Source: Desertivirga brevis (GTDB lineage: Bacteria; Bacteroidota; Bacteroidia; Sphingobacteriales; Sphingobacteriaceae). From it: a DNA stretch of 64,000 nucleotides. The stretch spans positions 1 to 64,000 of the forward strand of contig NZ_JAFEWF010000016.1 in the NCBI RefSeq assembly GCF_017355835.1. The letters run 5' to 3'. Positions within the stretch are counted from its first letter, which is position 1; every line of letters starts with the position of its first letter. A program made the position numbers and the translations under genes. The notes beneath the pieces are model-generated. The model worked only from the letters and a program-made list of their open reading frames with translations, had not been told where the DNA came from and ran no database searches. Below, in pieces: positions 36,046 to 45,600 of this stretch.

Positions 36046-37555
36046 TGATGCTCTTTTCCTGATTTGTCTTAATGTTCAGTCTCTGGTAGATTGGTAAAGT
36101 AAAGTAAAACTCGGAGCCTATACCCTCCTGGCTGGTCACACCAAAAGTTCCATTATGTCTGCGAATTATTTCAGAGCAAATATAAAGCCCTATTCCAAGT
36201 CCCTGGAACCGATGAGAGTTCTCCTCCACTCGGTAGAATTTCTTGAAGACATCGTTGATTTTTTCAGTGGGAATGCCTACTCCTTTATCTTTAATAGTAA
36301 CTTTTACAAAATTATCAGGAGTAAGCTCTGTGCAAACTTCCACTATTTTATTATCTGGGGAGTACTTAATGGCATTAGTTAGGTAGTTGATCAACACTTG
36401 TTCAATACGAGTATCGTCTCCAAAAATTTTAACCTGATTGTCTCCCCTCAGAGAAATAGTATAATCGGGATTTGTTTGCCGGGTTATATCTATTGTGCTC
36501 TCAATTAGGGGCGCAAAATCGAATTCCTTTTTATTAAAGGCCATTTTACCGCTTTCAATTTTCGAGATGTCGAGCAGGTCTACAATAAGGCTCTGAAGTT
36601 TGTCTAATTGAGTCTGAGTGCGTCGCAGATACCGCGCACTTTCTGGTATTCCTTCATTCTGGTCGGCACCCATAGACCGTTCTAGCAATTGCATATACGC
36701 TTTTATGCTGGTGAGGGGAGTCTTCAGCTCGTGACTTGCAATGCTTAGAAACTCGTCCTTTCGTCTCTCTGCCTTTTTCTGCTCTTCGATATCCGTGAAG
36801 GTACCAACCCATTTAACAATATGATCCCGTTCCTTTATTGGTGTTGCACGAAGAAGGTGATAGCAATACTCGTCATTGGCTAATTTCTTGATCCGAACCT
36901 CCAGATTTACGTTTTTTCCGAGCTCCACAGCTTCCTTCCAATTCTCTTCGATACTAGCATCTTCTGGATGTGCTTCAGGAAACTCGCTATCAGATGCCGA
37001 ATAGGTGTACCAATGTTGATTAACAAACTCAATCTCTCCATTAGCACGGGCCGTAAACGCAATTTGTGGAAGGGTTTCAAGTGTTGATCTTAATTCCTGA
37101 ACACGTTCTTTTAACTCAGATTGAGCTTGTTTTCTAAATTCGATCTCTTCCCTTAAAGCTCTTTGAATTTCGTTAAGCTCACGAGTTTGTTCATATAAGC
37201 GGTAAAATGTTTTAACCTTAAGCAAAAGAATGTCCGGATCAACCGGCTTCGTAATATAATCTATACCTCCCGAGGCGTAGCCCTTAGTAATAAATTGCTT
37301 GTTGGTATTTACAGCTGATAAGAAAATTATCGGAATGTCTTTAGATTTGCTATAACCAGATATTGTTTCGGCAACTTCAAACCCGTCCATTCCGGGCATT
37401 TGTACATCTAGTATAATCAGCGCATAGGATCTCTTTAATATTTTTTTTAATGCCTCCTCTCCTGAAAGGGCAGAATCGACTTCAAAGCTGTTTATCTCTA
37501 ATATTTTTTTTAAGGAAAAAATATTCTCCGGTTTGTCATCAACTATTAGGATCAT
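36026..37555 (-). CDS. Receiver-PAS-histidine kinase (soluble)
   Basis: A 509-residue cytosolic kinase. An N-terminal receiver (Asp50 in LIILDVQMPGMDG) is followed by a coiled linker (about 120-155), a PAS domain (about 160-260), HisKA with His275 in SIASHELKTPLTSI, and an HATPase with NYLTNAIKYSPD, DKGVGIP and GLGIGLYIC. It carries no transmembrane segment, so input comes through phosphorylation of its receiver or the PAS domain. It is the first gene of the operon and overlaps the next kinase gene, which suggests coupled translation and joint action. Confidence 0.92.
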   Translation of the reverse strand: MILIVDDKPENIFSLKKILEINSFEVDSALSGEEALKKILKRSYALIILDVQMPGMDGFEVAETISGYSKSKDIPIIFLSAVNTNKQFITKGYASGGIDYITKPVDPDILLLKVKTFYRLYEQTRELNEIQRALREEIEFRKQAQSELKERVQELRSTLETLPQIAFTARANGEIEFVNQHWYTYSASDSEFPEAHPEDASIEENWKEAVELGKNVNLEVRIKKLANDEYCYHLLRATPIKERDHIVKWVGTFTDIEEQKKAERRKDEFLSIASHELKTPLTSIKAYMQLLERSMGADQNEGIPESARYLRRTQTQLDKLQSLIVDLLDISKIESGKMAFNKKEFDFAPLIESTIDITRQTNPDYTISLRGDNQVKIFGDDTRIEQVLINYLTNAIKYSPDNKIVEVCTELTPDNFVKVTIKDKGVGIPTEKINDVFKKFYRVEENSHRFQGLGIGLYICSEIIRRHNGTFGVTSQEGIGSEFYFTLPIYQRLNIKTNQEKSINEINCN

Positions 37556-37732
37556 TATGTGGCAAAGTTCATCTTTTGATCAAAAAATAGCCCCTTATTA
37601 AGCATGTTACTCTTTATAGTAGAATAAACGATAACATTGAATTGGGTGGTTTAGTTTTTGAAAAATGGAGAAAGACTTACTTTAGAGTTTGATCTAAATG
37701 GTGTTGCTAATTTTCAACCGTGTAAGGTTTTA

Positions 37733-37763
37733 GGTGCCAGTTGTAAATGTTTTAACTGGCACC
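37733..37763. other. Strong inverted repeat after the GT2 gene
   Basis: GGTGCCAGTT (37733-37742) pairs perfectly with AACTGGCACC (37754-37763) around an 11-base loop, 8 bases beyond the stop of the minus-strand glycosyltransferase gene. There is no U-tract on either strand, so it may be an RNA-stabilising 3' hairpin or an atypical terminator. Confidence 0.6.
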
Positions 37764-37770
37764 GGTTGCA

Positions 37771-38946
37771 TTATTCTTTTCTTTTTGCTTTTTCCCAAAC
37801 TGCGCTCTGCTGCTTACGGAAATATCTTATAATTCCTGCAAGTACTGCGTAGTTCATTACACAAAAATAGTATGGTATGAATAAGATCTTAATCCTTAAA
37901 TTCTTCTTTTCAAATAAATAGCCTATGAACGCCATCACATAAAATAAGACCTGCGCAACGAGAAGGTGCTGGAAAAGTAGCTCGGCAGGTTGAAAGGCGA
38001 TTAATATGTTCAGGATCAAAGCGAGAATTAATAAGAAGGGAGTAATTGTCCACCGGAGGACACGGTGACTCACATACTGGAAGCTTAAGGTGCCGTACTT
38101 GAAGATGTTGAATAAGCTTTTCAGCCAGATGATTGATTGTATACCTCCCGCAGCAATCCGCACTTTTCTTTTCAGCTCTTCCGATACGTCGGCAGATGCA
38201 GTCTCAGATGCATAAGCTTCCGGCTCGTAAATAATTCTATAACCTTTCTCTGCAATAAGCATTGAAATCATAAAGTCGTCGAGTATCGCATCCTTGCTTA
38301 CGGGTTGGTATAAGTTTTTCCTCACACTAAAAAGTTCTCCAGCCGCGCCAACTACCGAGTACAGTTCTGAATCCCATTTTTTAAGCGTAGATTCGTACTT
38401 CCAGTAAAATCCTTCCCCTGCCGCACTTGCATCTGCTTCTTCACCGGCCATCACACGTTTCTCGCCAGCAACGGCACCAACGTTAGGATCAGCGTAATGA
38501 CGGCAAATATTGATTAGAGCATCTTTATTGAGGTATGTGTTAGCATCAGTAAAAACAATTACCTCTGTATGTACCTGCTCAACAGCTCTGTGAACCGCTG
38601 CAATCTTTCCACTTCGCTCAGACCTGTGCAACAGTTTCAGCTGAGGAAACTCATTGATAATATCAGGGGTTTTGTCATTCGACCCATCTGTGACAAATAG
38701 AATGTCTAGTTTTCCTTCAGGATATGCTAGTTGAAGGGTATTACTGATCTTCTCCCGAATAAACCCTTCCTCGTTATAAGCAGCGATGACAAGAGTACAA
38801 CTGGGCAGATCTTGAAAATCCACCTCGGGAATTGCTCGTTTGCCTTTAATGGCCCGTCGCACCTTAATTAGGAAGTATAGGAGAATACCATATCCCAGAA
38901 ACGTGTAGAAAACGATAAACAGGGATAGCCAGAAAGTAAATTTCAT
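37771..38946 (-). CDS. Membrane-bound family 2 glycosyltransferase
   Basis: A 391-residue protein with an N-terminal helix (about 4-27) and three C-terminal helices (about 300-370). The GT-A domain begins CTLVIAAYNEEGFI and contains VTDGSNDKTPD, the FTDANTY metal-site motif and DDFMISMLI, typical of processive-type GT2 enzymes. It would transfer sugars from nucleotide donors to a lipid or polysaccharide on the cytoplasmic face. It follows the next GT2 gene by 23 bases, so the pair is probably co-transcribed. The acceptor is unknown. Confidence 0.88.
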   Translation of the reverse strand: MKFTFWLSLFIVFYTFLGYGILLYFLIKVRRAIKGKRAIPEVDFQDLPSCTLVIAAYNEEGFIREKISNTLQLAYPEGKLDILFVTDGSNDKTPDIINEFPQLKLLHRSERSGKIAAVHRAVEQVHTEVIVFTDANTYLNKDALINICRHYADPNVGAVAGEKRVMAGEEADASAAGEGFYWKYESTLKKWDSELYSVVGAAGELFSVRKNLYQPVSKDAILDDFMISMLIAEKGYRIIYEPEAYASETASADVSEELKRKVRIAAGGIQSIIWLKSLFNIFKYGTLSFQYVSHRVLRWTITPFLLILALILNILIAFQPAELLFQHLLVAQVLFYVMAFIGYLFEKKNLRIKILFIPYYFCVMNYAVLAGIIRYFRKQQSAVWEKAKRKE

Positions 38947-38969
38947 TCGATATATTGCTGGTTGAAGTG

Positions 38970-39890
38970 TTAAATTTTATTGATGGGGAAACCTAATTCG
39001 TTACTGTCTTTTTTATGCGTGATATTCCACCAGATCGCGCGGAAAAGCTGTTTAGCCAGATCTGTCCGCCCTTCTTTTATGTAATTAAGTAAGTTCCGGG
39101 GCGATACCAGTAGCCCGAAATGACAATAGAATATCAGCCTTGACAAAAGTGGTGCGTTTCTTCGGATAAAAAGGATTCTGTTCCTGTTCATAAAAAACTC
39201 TTTTAGAGGACTTTTCCGGCCAACAGAAACCGACTCTTTATGGTAGATCAGGGCTCGAGGTTCCACCCAGATCTCGAATCCTGCTTTTTTAATACGCTCG
39301 CACCAATCCATTTCTTCATAATACAAAAAGAAGTGTTCGAACATAACCCCTGCTTTCTTAATTGCAGAGCTTCTGATCATCATGGCTGCCCCATGAGCAA
39401 AGCCTGTAGGACCAGTTAGATTGTCGTACTGCCCCTGGTCAACTTCAAACTCGCCAATAGTTTTATTTCTGGCCGTATTAAAGTTCATTGAAGTGAAGCC
39501 CACGTACTGCAGGGTATCAGGCTGATCAAAAAAACGTATTTTAGGAGATACCATACCCACTTGTGGATTGTTATCAAGGACAGAAACAAGTGTTTCTACC
39601 AGTCCCGGCGTAAATTCGGTATCGTTGTTAACCAGGAACAGATAATCCCCACTCGCAGCTTCGATCCCCAGATTATTCCCTCCGGCAAAACCCAAATTCA
39701 CATCAGAGCGTATAAAGGTTACGTCATGGTACCTGGAAGTCCATTTGGGGACGTGATCATTTTTGCTGCCATTATCTACTACTATTATTTCAATGTCGGG
39801 ATAACGGTTCAATAGCGAAATAGAGTGAAGAAGCTCTTCTGTTACTTTAGGCTGGTTGTAATTAACAGTAATAACTGAAACTTTATTCAT
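38970..39890 (-). CDS. Family 2 glycosyltransferase (rhamnosyltransferase-like)
   Basis: A 306-residue soluble GT2. VSVITVNYNQPKVTEELL and EIIVVDNGSKND form the nucleotide-binding start, FLVNNDTEFTPG carries the DxD-like metal site, and FLYYEEMDWCERIKKAGF is the conserved catalytic region of WbbL/rhamnosyltransferase-type enzymes. Donor and acceptor cannot be stated. It is divergent from the partner-switching operon, with 67 bases between the starts. Confidence 0.88.
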   Translation of the reverse strand: MNKVSVITVNYNQPKVTEELLHSISLLNRYPDIEIIVVDNGSKNDHVPKWTSRYHDVTFIRSDVNLGFAGGNNLGIEAASGDYLFLVNNDTEFTPGLVETLVSVLDNNPQVGMVSPKIRFFDQPDTLQYVGFTSMNFNTARNKTIGEFEVDQGQYDNLTGPTGFAHGAAMMIRSSAIKKAGVMFEHFFLYYEEMDWCERIKKAGFEIWVEPRALIYHKESVSVGRKSPLKEFFMNRNRILFIRRNAPLLSRLIFYCHFGLLVSPRNLLNYIKEGRTDLAKQLFRAIWWNITHKKDSNELGFPINKI

Positions 39891-39957
39891 TTAAATCCGA
39901 AAAACAATTTTTACGCTATTTAAACGGGGAAGATACAATTTAAATTAAAAAAGCGGT

Positions 39958-40497
39958 TTGGAAAAGAGAAATAGCCTGGATCATCAATTAGCCCGCTTTG
40001 CGGAGTTGGATAATAACGTAGTGTCGATTGAAAAAAAACTAGACGAACTGATTATACTTTTAAATGAAAGTGATCTGGATAGCCAAACTGTGCAGCGATT
40101 CCAGTCGAAGTTTAACTCCGCCCTGTCGAAGGAGGAAGATAGGTTTAAAGCATTTCAGAAATTAGACGATCCATGGGCATCCCGTCTTGAGATGGTCGAT
40201 GATCTGGAGAACCTCCTATCAACCTATCAGGTGGATAGCAAGGCTTCGAAGAAATATCTGTATGCCGAAAGGTTGTTGAAACTAGTCCTGATACTTACAT
40301 CGATTGTTCTTATTACCCTTGGTTTTGCGCTTATAGTGCTTCCTCAGCCTGCAGAGTTCGAAATGTTCACCATTTATTACTTCACAACAGATGATGGATT
40401 TACATTAATGGATCTGATTGCTCTGTTAATTGTGCTGGCTGGTGTATATTTGCTCATCAGATCTATTATTCGTACCAATCATAATAGCGCTGACTAG
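39958..40497 (+). CDS. Unknown membrane protein with N-terminal coiled coil (179 aa)
   Basis: It appears to start at TTG 39958. Residues 1-95 are charged and helical (LDNNVVSIEKKLDELIILLN), probably a cytosolic coiled coil. Two membrane helices follow, at about 104-127 and 150-167. I recognise no family. It is the first gene of a tight plus-strand operon: the REC-SpoIIE phosphatase begins 5 bases later. A membrane anchor or sensor for the partner-switching proteins is inference from position only. Confidence 0.7.
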   Translation: MEKRNSLDHQLARFAELDNNVVSIEKKLDELIILLNESDLDSQTVQRFQSKFNSALSKEEDRFKAFQKLDDPWASRLEMVDDLENLLSTYQVDSKASKKYLYAERLLKLVLILTSIVLITLGFALIVLPQPAEFEMFTIYYFTTDDGFTLMDLIALLIVLAGVYLLIRSIIRTNHNSAD

Positions 40498-40502
40498 ATC
40501 AT

Positions 40503-41642
40503 ATGCCTCAATCCCAGAAAAAAATTCTGCTCGTTGATGATGACAGGTTTATCTTGACGCTATTCGACAAGGCCTTAAGTACGGAGGGATTTCAGTGTTT
40601 ATCTGCCAATTCCGTGGCTGATGCATTAGAGATATTGAAGACAGAGCTTCCTGATATCATTCTTTCCGATTATCAAATGCCAGGAACGGATGGTTTTGAG
40701 TTCAGATCAGTTGTTTTAAACGATAAACGACTGAAAAATATTCCGTTTGTATTCTTAACCTCGTATACCGACAGGGATATGATTCAACGGGGGCTTGACA
40801 TGCTTGCTGTGGATTACATCGATAAAGAAACACCAGTAGCCCTGGTAGTTTCTAAATTGAATAATATTCTTCAGGCTATCCGCAAGCAGCATGAGAAGTC
40901 AATGAACGAAATACGGGTAGCAGCAGAGGCATTGAATTTAAGTTCTGTTCCTTCCGGACCACCAGTTGTAGAGGGGTTCAAAGTCAACTTCCTCTATAAA
41001 AGTTTCGAAGATTATCCTGGGGGAGACTTTATAGATTTCATACGCTTCGATAACCGTTTTACCTTTATGATCCTGGGTGACGTAATGGGTAAGAAATGGG
41101 GGGCTTGGTTCTTCTCTTTTAATTTTCTCAGTTATATACGGTCTGCCATCAGGCTTTGTGTCTTTGATGGAGACCTTTCAACTGCCAGCATTATACAGAA
41201 GATAAACAAGGTTATTTTTATGGATCCAGTGCTCGGAGATGTTCTGTCTACATTGTCCTTACTCATGATAGAGCACGAAACAGGGAAGGTGTATTATTCA
41301 GGCGCTGGGGACCTTCCCCTGATCTGGTATAAAGCAAAAGAAAAGAAGAGCTTAAAAGTTAACTCCTCAGGCCTATTATTAGGTGTTATGCTCGAAGGTC
41401 AGTACAATGAAGAGCTCATTGAGCTTATGCCTGGTGATCAGCTTTTGGTAATTTCAGATGGTATGATTGATTTTGAGGAAAATGGTGAAAAGAAGAGTGA
41501 TTACGATCTGTTCTTTAATTTAATTCAACCTATGCTTGGCCGAGAGGAGACCCTCGATATGATAAAAAATGTAACTTTTTCTGATAAAAAAAGTAAAGAG
41601 CTGGTAGACGACTGTAGCTTGCTATTCATCGAAAGAATTTAA
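40503..41642 (+). CDS. Response regulator with SpoIIE/PP2C phosphatase output (RsbU-like)
   Basis: A 379-residue protein. The receiver (residues 1-125) has Asp56 in ILSDYQMPG, Thr/Ser in FLTSYTD and Lys in YIDKETP. After a helical linker, the PP2C-type domain shows the metal and catalytic motifs GGDFIDF, ILGDVMGK, ISDGMIDFEE and a terminal DDCSLLF. Phosphorylation of the receiver would switch on dephosphorylation of the STAS protein encoded 10 bases downstream. This is the usual architecture feeding partner-switching cascades. Confidence 0.93.
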   Translation: MPQSQKKILLVDDDRFILTLFDKALSTEGFQCLSANSVADALEILKTELPDIILSDYQMPGTDGFEFRSVVLNDKRLKNIPFVFLTSYTDRDMIQRGLDMLAVDYIDKETPVALVVSKLNNILQAIRKQHEKSMNEIRVAAEALNLSSVPSGPPVVEGFKVNFLYKSFEDYPGGDFIDFIRFDNRFTFMILGDVMGKKWGAWFFSFNFLSYIRSAIRLCVFDGDLSTASIIQKINKVIFMDPVLGDVLSTLSLLMIEHETGKVYYSGAGDLPLIWYKAKEKKSLKVNSSGLLLGVMLEGQYNEELIELMPGDQLLVISDGMIDFEENGEKKSDYDLFFNLIQPMLGREETLDMIKNVTFSDKKSKELVDDCSLLFIERI

Positions 41643-41652
41643 AATAAATAAA

Positions 41653-41979
41653 ATGTTAGAAACTTCACAACACAATAACTACACAGTTGCAAAATTATTG
41701 ATTAAAGAAGCCAATCTGGATGTGGCAGATCAATTTAAAACGGAAATGCAGCAGTTGGTAGATAAAGGAAGTAGCCAGATAGTGGTAAGTTTTGAAAATG
41801 TTGTATATGTGGATAGTTCCTTTCTTGGTGCTCTTGTATCCGTATTAAAGTACGCAATGTCAAAAGGTGGTGATATTGCCGTGGCTGAACTAAATAAGGA
41901 TATAAATAATTTGTTCAGTTTAATCAGAATGAACAAGGTTTTTAAGGTTTACAATACAGTCCCGGATGTTTTTGCATAA
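41653..41979 (+). CDS. STAS-domain anti-sigma-factor antagonist
   Basis: A 108-residue protein of the SpoIIAA/RsbV type. The phosphorylatable serine lies in VYVDSSFLGALVSV (Ser55/Ser56). Unphosphorylated STAS proteins bind and sequester an RsbW-like kinase; the phosphatase upstream would restore that form. The gene overlaps the start of the next by 14 bases, consistent with a fixed ratio of the two partners. Confidence 0.93.
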   Translation: MLETSQHNNYTVAKLLIKEANLDVADQFKTEMQQLVDKGSSQIVVSFENVVYVDSSFLGALVSVLKYAMSKGGDIAVAELNKDINNLFSLIRMNKVFKVYNTVPDVFA

Positions 41980-42547
41980 GAATAAACTTTCGTCAACAAC
42001 ACATATTGAAAGAGATTTTCTCTTTTCAAATGACTCTAAAGTCATGTTTTCGCTGTTGAACGAAATTATTTCTTTTGTGAAAATTCATTTCCCGTCTGAG
42101 GTTTACGAGGACAAGATTAGCGATTGCAAGCAAGCCTTGATTGAATTGCTTACTAATGCTGTAAAACACTCCAATACAGATACATCTTCAATTTCGGTAG
42201 TTATTGAAAATCATAAGATTGAGTTGATGAAATTAGATAAAGGCAGGCCTTTTTACCTGGAACATTACACAGGGTGGCCTCCTATCAGCTGGCCTTTATC
42301 TAAGCAATATATAGGTGAAAAAATTAAAATATATAACGATGATTTTTCTCACCTTCATGCAGTTATTCAAAACGAAAATCGAATTGCTTTTGAACTGGAG
42401 GAATTTCCTATGGAAAGCGTGAATCTGGATACAAATCTCATCGAACATTATGGATTAATGATCCTGACAAAAATATCGAACCATTTTTACTACGTTCGTG
42501 ATTCAGCTTCCAATACCAATTTATTTCACGTAACCATCAATATTTAA
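41966..42547 (+). CDS. RsbW-like GHKL ATPase-fold protein (divergent anti-sigma kinase)
   Basis: A 193-residue protein. CKQALIELLTNAVKHSNTD is a clear N-box of the GHKL ATPase fold as in SpoIIAB/RsbW. The following DKGRPF corresponds weakly to the G1 box, and no glycine-rich G2 box is obvious, so ATP binding may be altered. The C-terminal half (residues 95-193) is longer than in typical RsbW. It is the expected partner of the STAS protein. Its final target is unknown: no sigma-B-type factor is encoded nearby. Confidence 0.75.
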   Translation: MFLHKNKLSSTTHIERDFLFSNDSKVMFSLLNEIISFVKIHFPSEVYEDKISDCKQALIELLTNAVKHSNTDTSSISVVIENHKIELMKLDKGRPFYLEHYTGWPPISWPLSKQYIGEKIKIYNDDFSHLHAVIQNENRIAFELEEFPMESVNLDTNLIEHYGLMILTKISNHFYYVRDSASNTNLFHVTINI

Positions 42548-42601
42548 TAAGTATTGAATCGTGCTTCAGGCTTCTAGTGTACCCACGCTTTGAAGGATTT
42601 G

Positions 42602-45600
42602 ATGATAGTTAGCCTCCTTTTTATGCATACTGATTATTTACGAAATATAAGGTTTCTTTACGTATCTCTTCTCGCTGTAATGTTATTTCCTGTGCTTGTT
42701 TATTCGCAGGATAACGATTTGAGGTTTAGGAGAGTAACCACAAGAAATGGTTTGTCTCAAAGTAATGTTACGAGTGTTGTAAAGGACAAAAAGGGCTTTT
42801 TATGGATTACTACCCGCGATGGACTCAACCGGTTTGATGGTAATGATTTTAAGGTTTATCGTTACAATCCTGAGGAGCCGAATAGCATATCCAGTAATTA
42901 CCAAAGTAGCCTATATCTAGATAGAAGTGGTCAGCTCTGGATTGGAAGTAATGCAGGCTTGGACCGGTACGATCCTTTGAAGGATAACTTCATTCATTAT
43001 CCCTATAAGAAGACTCTTCATGTAAAGGCAATTTACCAGGATTCTAAGAACAGGATGTGGATAGGATCTAAGAGCGGCTTTTTCTTGTTCAATCCAACTA
43101 ATGGTATTTATAAGGAGTTTCTTCATGCGGATGGTAATCCTGCCTCCATAGGAGATGATGATATTAATTCCATTACAGGGATTGATAACAAGATTTGGCT
43201 AGGAACGGCCAACGCAGGTATTAGTATTTATGATCCTGAGAAAAATACCTTTACCAACCACCTTTATAATTCATCCGACCCCTCCAGCATAGGAGCGAAA
43301 AATGTAAAAAAGATAATTCAGGATAGACGAGGAAATATTTGGGCTGCTACCGAGGGAGGAGGCTTATCCTTATTTAATCCTGCATCAAAATCTTTTAAAA
43401 GCCTAAAAAATAGTCCTGGTAATCCAAATTCCATCGGGAGCAATCATCTTATCGCATTAGCCGAAACCAGCGACGGACGCCTATGGATCGGGTCCGAGGC
43501 TGAAGGTCTATCTATTTACGATCCAATAGCAAGAAAATTTTCAGTTTACAAGCACGATCCATATGATAGCCGGACTCTTTCTCATAATACTGTTCGAAAT
43601 ATTTACGAGGATCCAGACGGGACTATTTGGCTATGTACTAATAGCGGCGGTATTAGTTTCTTAAGTAAGCAGGCAGACATGTTTAAACACTACAAGTCTA
43701 TAGCCTTAAAAGAAAACAGCCTCAGCAGTAATCTTGTAAAATGTGTTCTTAAGGATTCCAGGAATCATGTTTGGGTGGGCACGGAAACAGGTGTTGATGA
43801 AATCCTTCCCAACGGAAAGTATAATCATTACAAGCTCGGTGGCACTAAAAGTGGCTTAGTAAGTAATAACATCAATGCAATTGCCCAGATCAATAGTGAG
43901 GAGATAATGTTCGGAACTCATGACAAGGGAATCTGTGTTTTCAACTTTAAAACAGGTAAATGGCGTTCATACTTGCACGAATCAACTAAAAGTAACTCTC
44001 TATCAGATAACAGGATCTATTCAATTTTCGTTGATAGTCGCCAAAACATTTGGATTGGTACATGGATGGGAGGATTGAATCTTTTTGATGCTAAGACGGG
44101 AACTTTCAGGGCATATAAGAACAGGCCAGGAAATAGCAGAACAATTGCTTCAAATGTTATTTATGATATAAAAGAAGATAAAGGAGGCAACTTATGGCTG
44201 GGTTCGGATAAGGGTTTACTTTATTTCAATACGCGGAACAATGTATTTCTGCAATACAAACATGAGGCTAAGAACCGGAACTCTCTATCTAATAATCTCA
44301 TCAATAGCTTATCGGTTGACAGATCGGGGAATGTTTGGATTGGAACCGCCGGGGGAGGATTGAACTGTTTAAATCCCAAAACCAGCAAGTTTAAAGTAGT
44401 TAGCGAAAAACATGGTTTACCTAACGATAATATAAATGCTGTGGAAATAGACAGCAAAGGTGAATTATGGGTAAGTACTAATAAGGGGGTTGCAAAATAT
44501 AATCCTGCAACAGAAAAGGTTATTTCTTATCAGATGAGTGATGGCTTACAGAGTAACGAGTTTCTGAGGGGGGCATCATATAAAGCCGCCGATGGGGAGA
44601 TTTTTTTTGGTGGAGTAATGGGCTTTAATAGCTTTTATCCAGACAGGATCATTATAGATACTGTACCTCCAAAGATCGTTTTTACCAATTTATATCTTTA
44701 CAATAAACCTGTAGCTCCAGGGAAAAACTCTCCATTGAAAGAGTCGATTTCAGAAGCAAAAGAGGTTAGGTTAGTGCATGATCAAAAATATGTTACTTTC
44801 GAATTTTCAGCCCTTGAGTTTTCGTCTAGTGGCAAAGTTCAGTATGCATATCGATTGGAGGGCTTTGATTCGGGGTGGATTTATTTAGGCAATGAACGTA
44901 AAGCTACTTATACAAATTTGCCTCCTGGAGAGTATTTTTTCTGGGTTAAAGCTACCAATAGCAATGGGTTATGGAATGAAAAAGGAATTTTTATTAAAGT
45001 TATTATAGAGCCGGCTTTTTGGGAAGCCTGGTGGTTCAAAGTATTGATTTTGACCATAGTTGTTGCAGGGGGACTTTATGGAGATAAATATAGGATAAGA
45101 AGGATTCGGGAGCAAAGGCAACACCTGGAAAAGCTTGTAAAAGAGCGAACAGAAGAGATCAATAAGCAGAAAGAAGATCTTGAGCAGCTAAACAGTGAGT
45201 TGCAGCATAAATCTGAAGAGCTGCAGGCTCAGTCAGAAGAACTGCAAAGCCAGTCAGAAGAGCTCCAGAGCCAGTCGGAAGAATTACAGGAAGTTAACCG
45301 GGAGCTGCTTTGCCAGAAAGAACAGGAAAATCAGGCACGTTTAGAAGCTGAACTCGCACGTCAGGATGCAGAAAAAGCAAATCAGGCAAAAAGTGTGTTC
45401 CTGGCAACCATGAGTCACGAGATCAGAACCCCGATGAATGGCGTTTTGGGAATGACGGCCCTTTTGTGCGAAACAGAGCTTAATGAAGAGCAAAGAGAGT
45501 ATGCCGATACTATATACAGCAGTGGAGAAGCTTTGCTAAATGTTATTAACGATATCCTCGATTTTTCAAAGATCGAATCTGGTAACATGGAGTTAGATCC

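Noticed and set aside
37658..37852. Plus-strand frame of 64 codons near the GT2 end
   Set aside because: It overlaps the well-supported glycosyltransferase on the other strand and contains a strong inverted repeat; no domain is seen.
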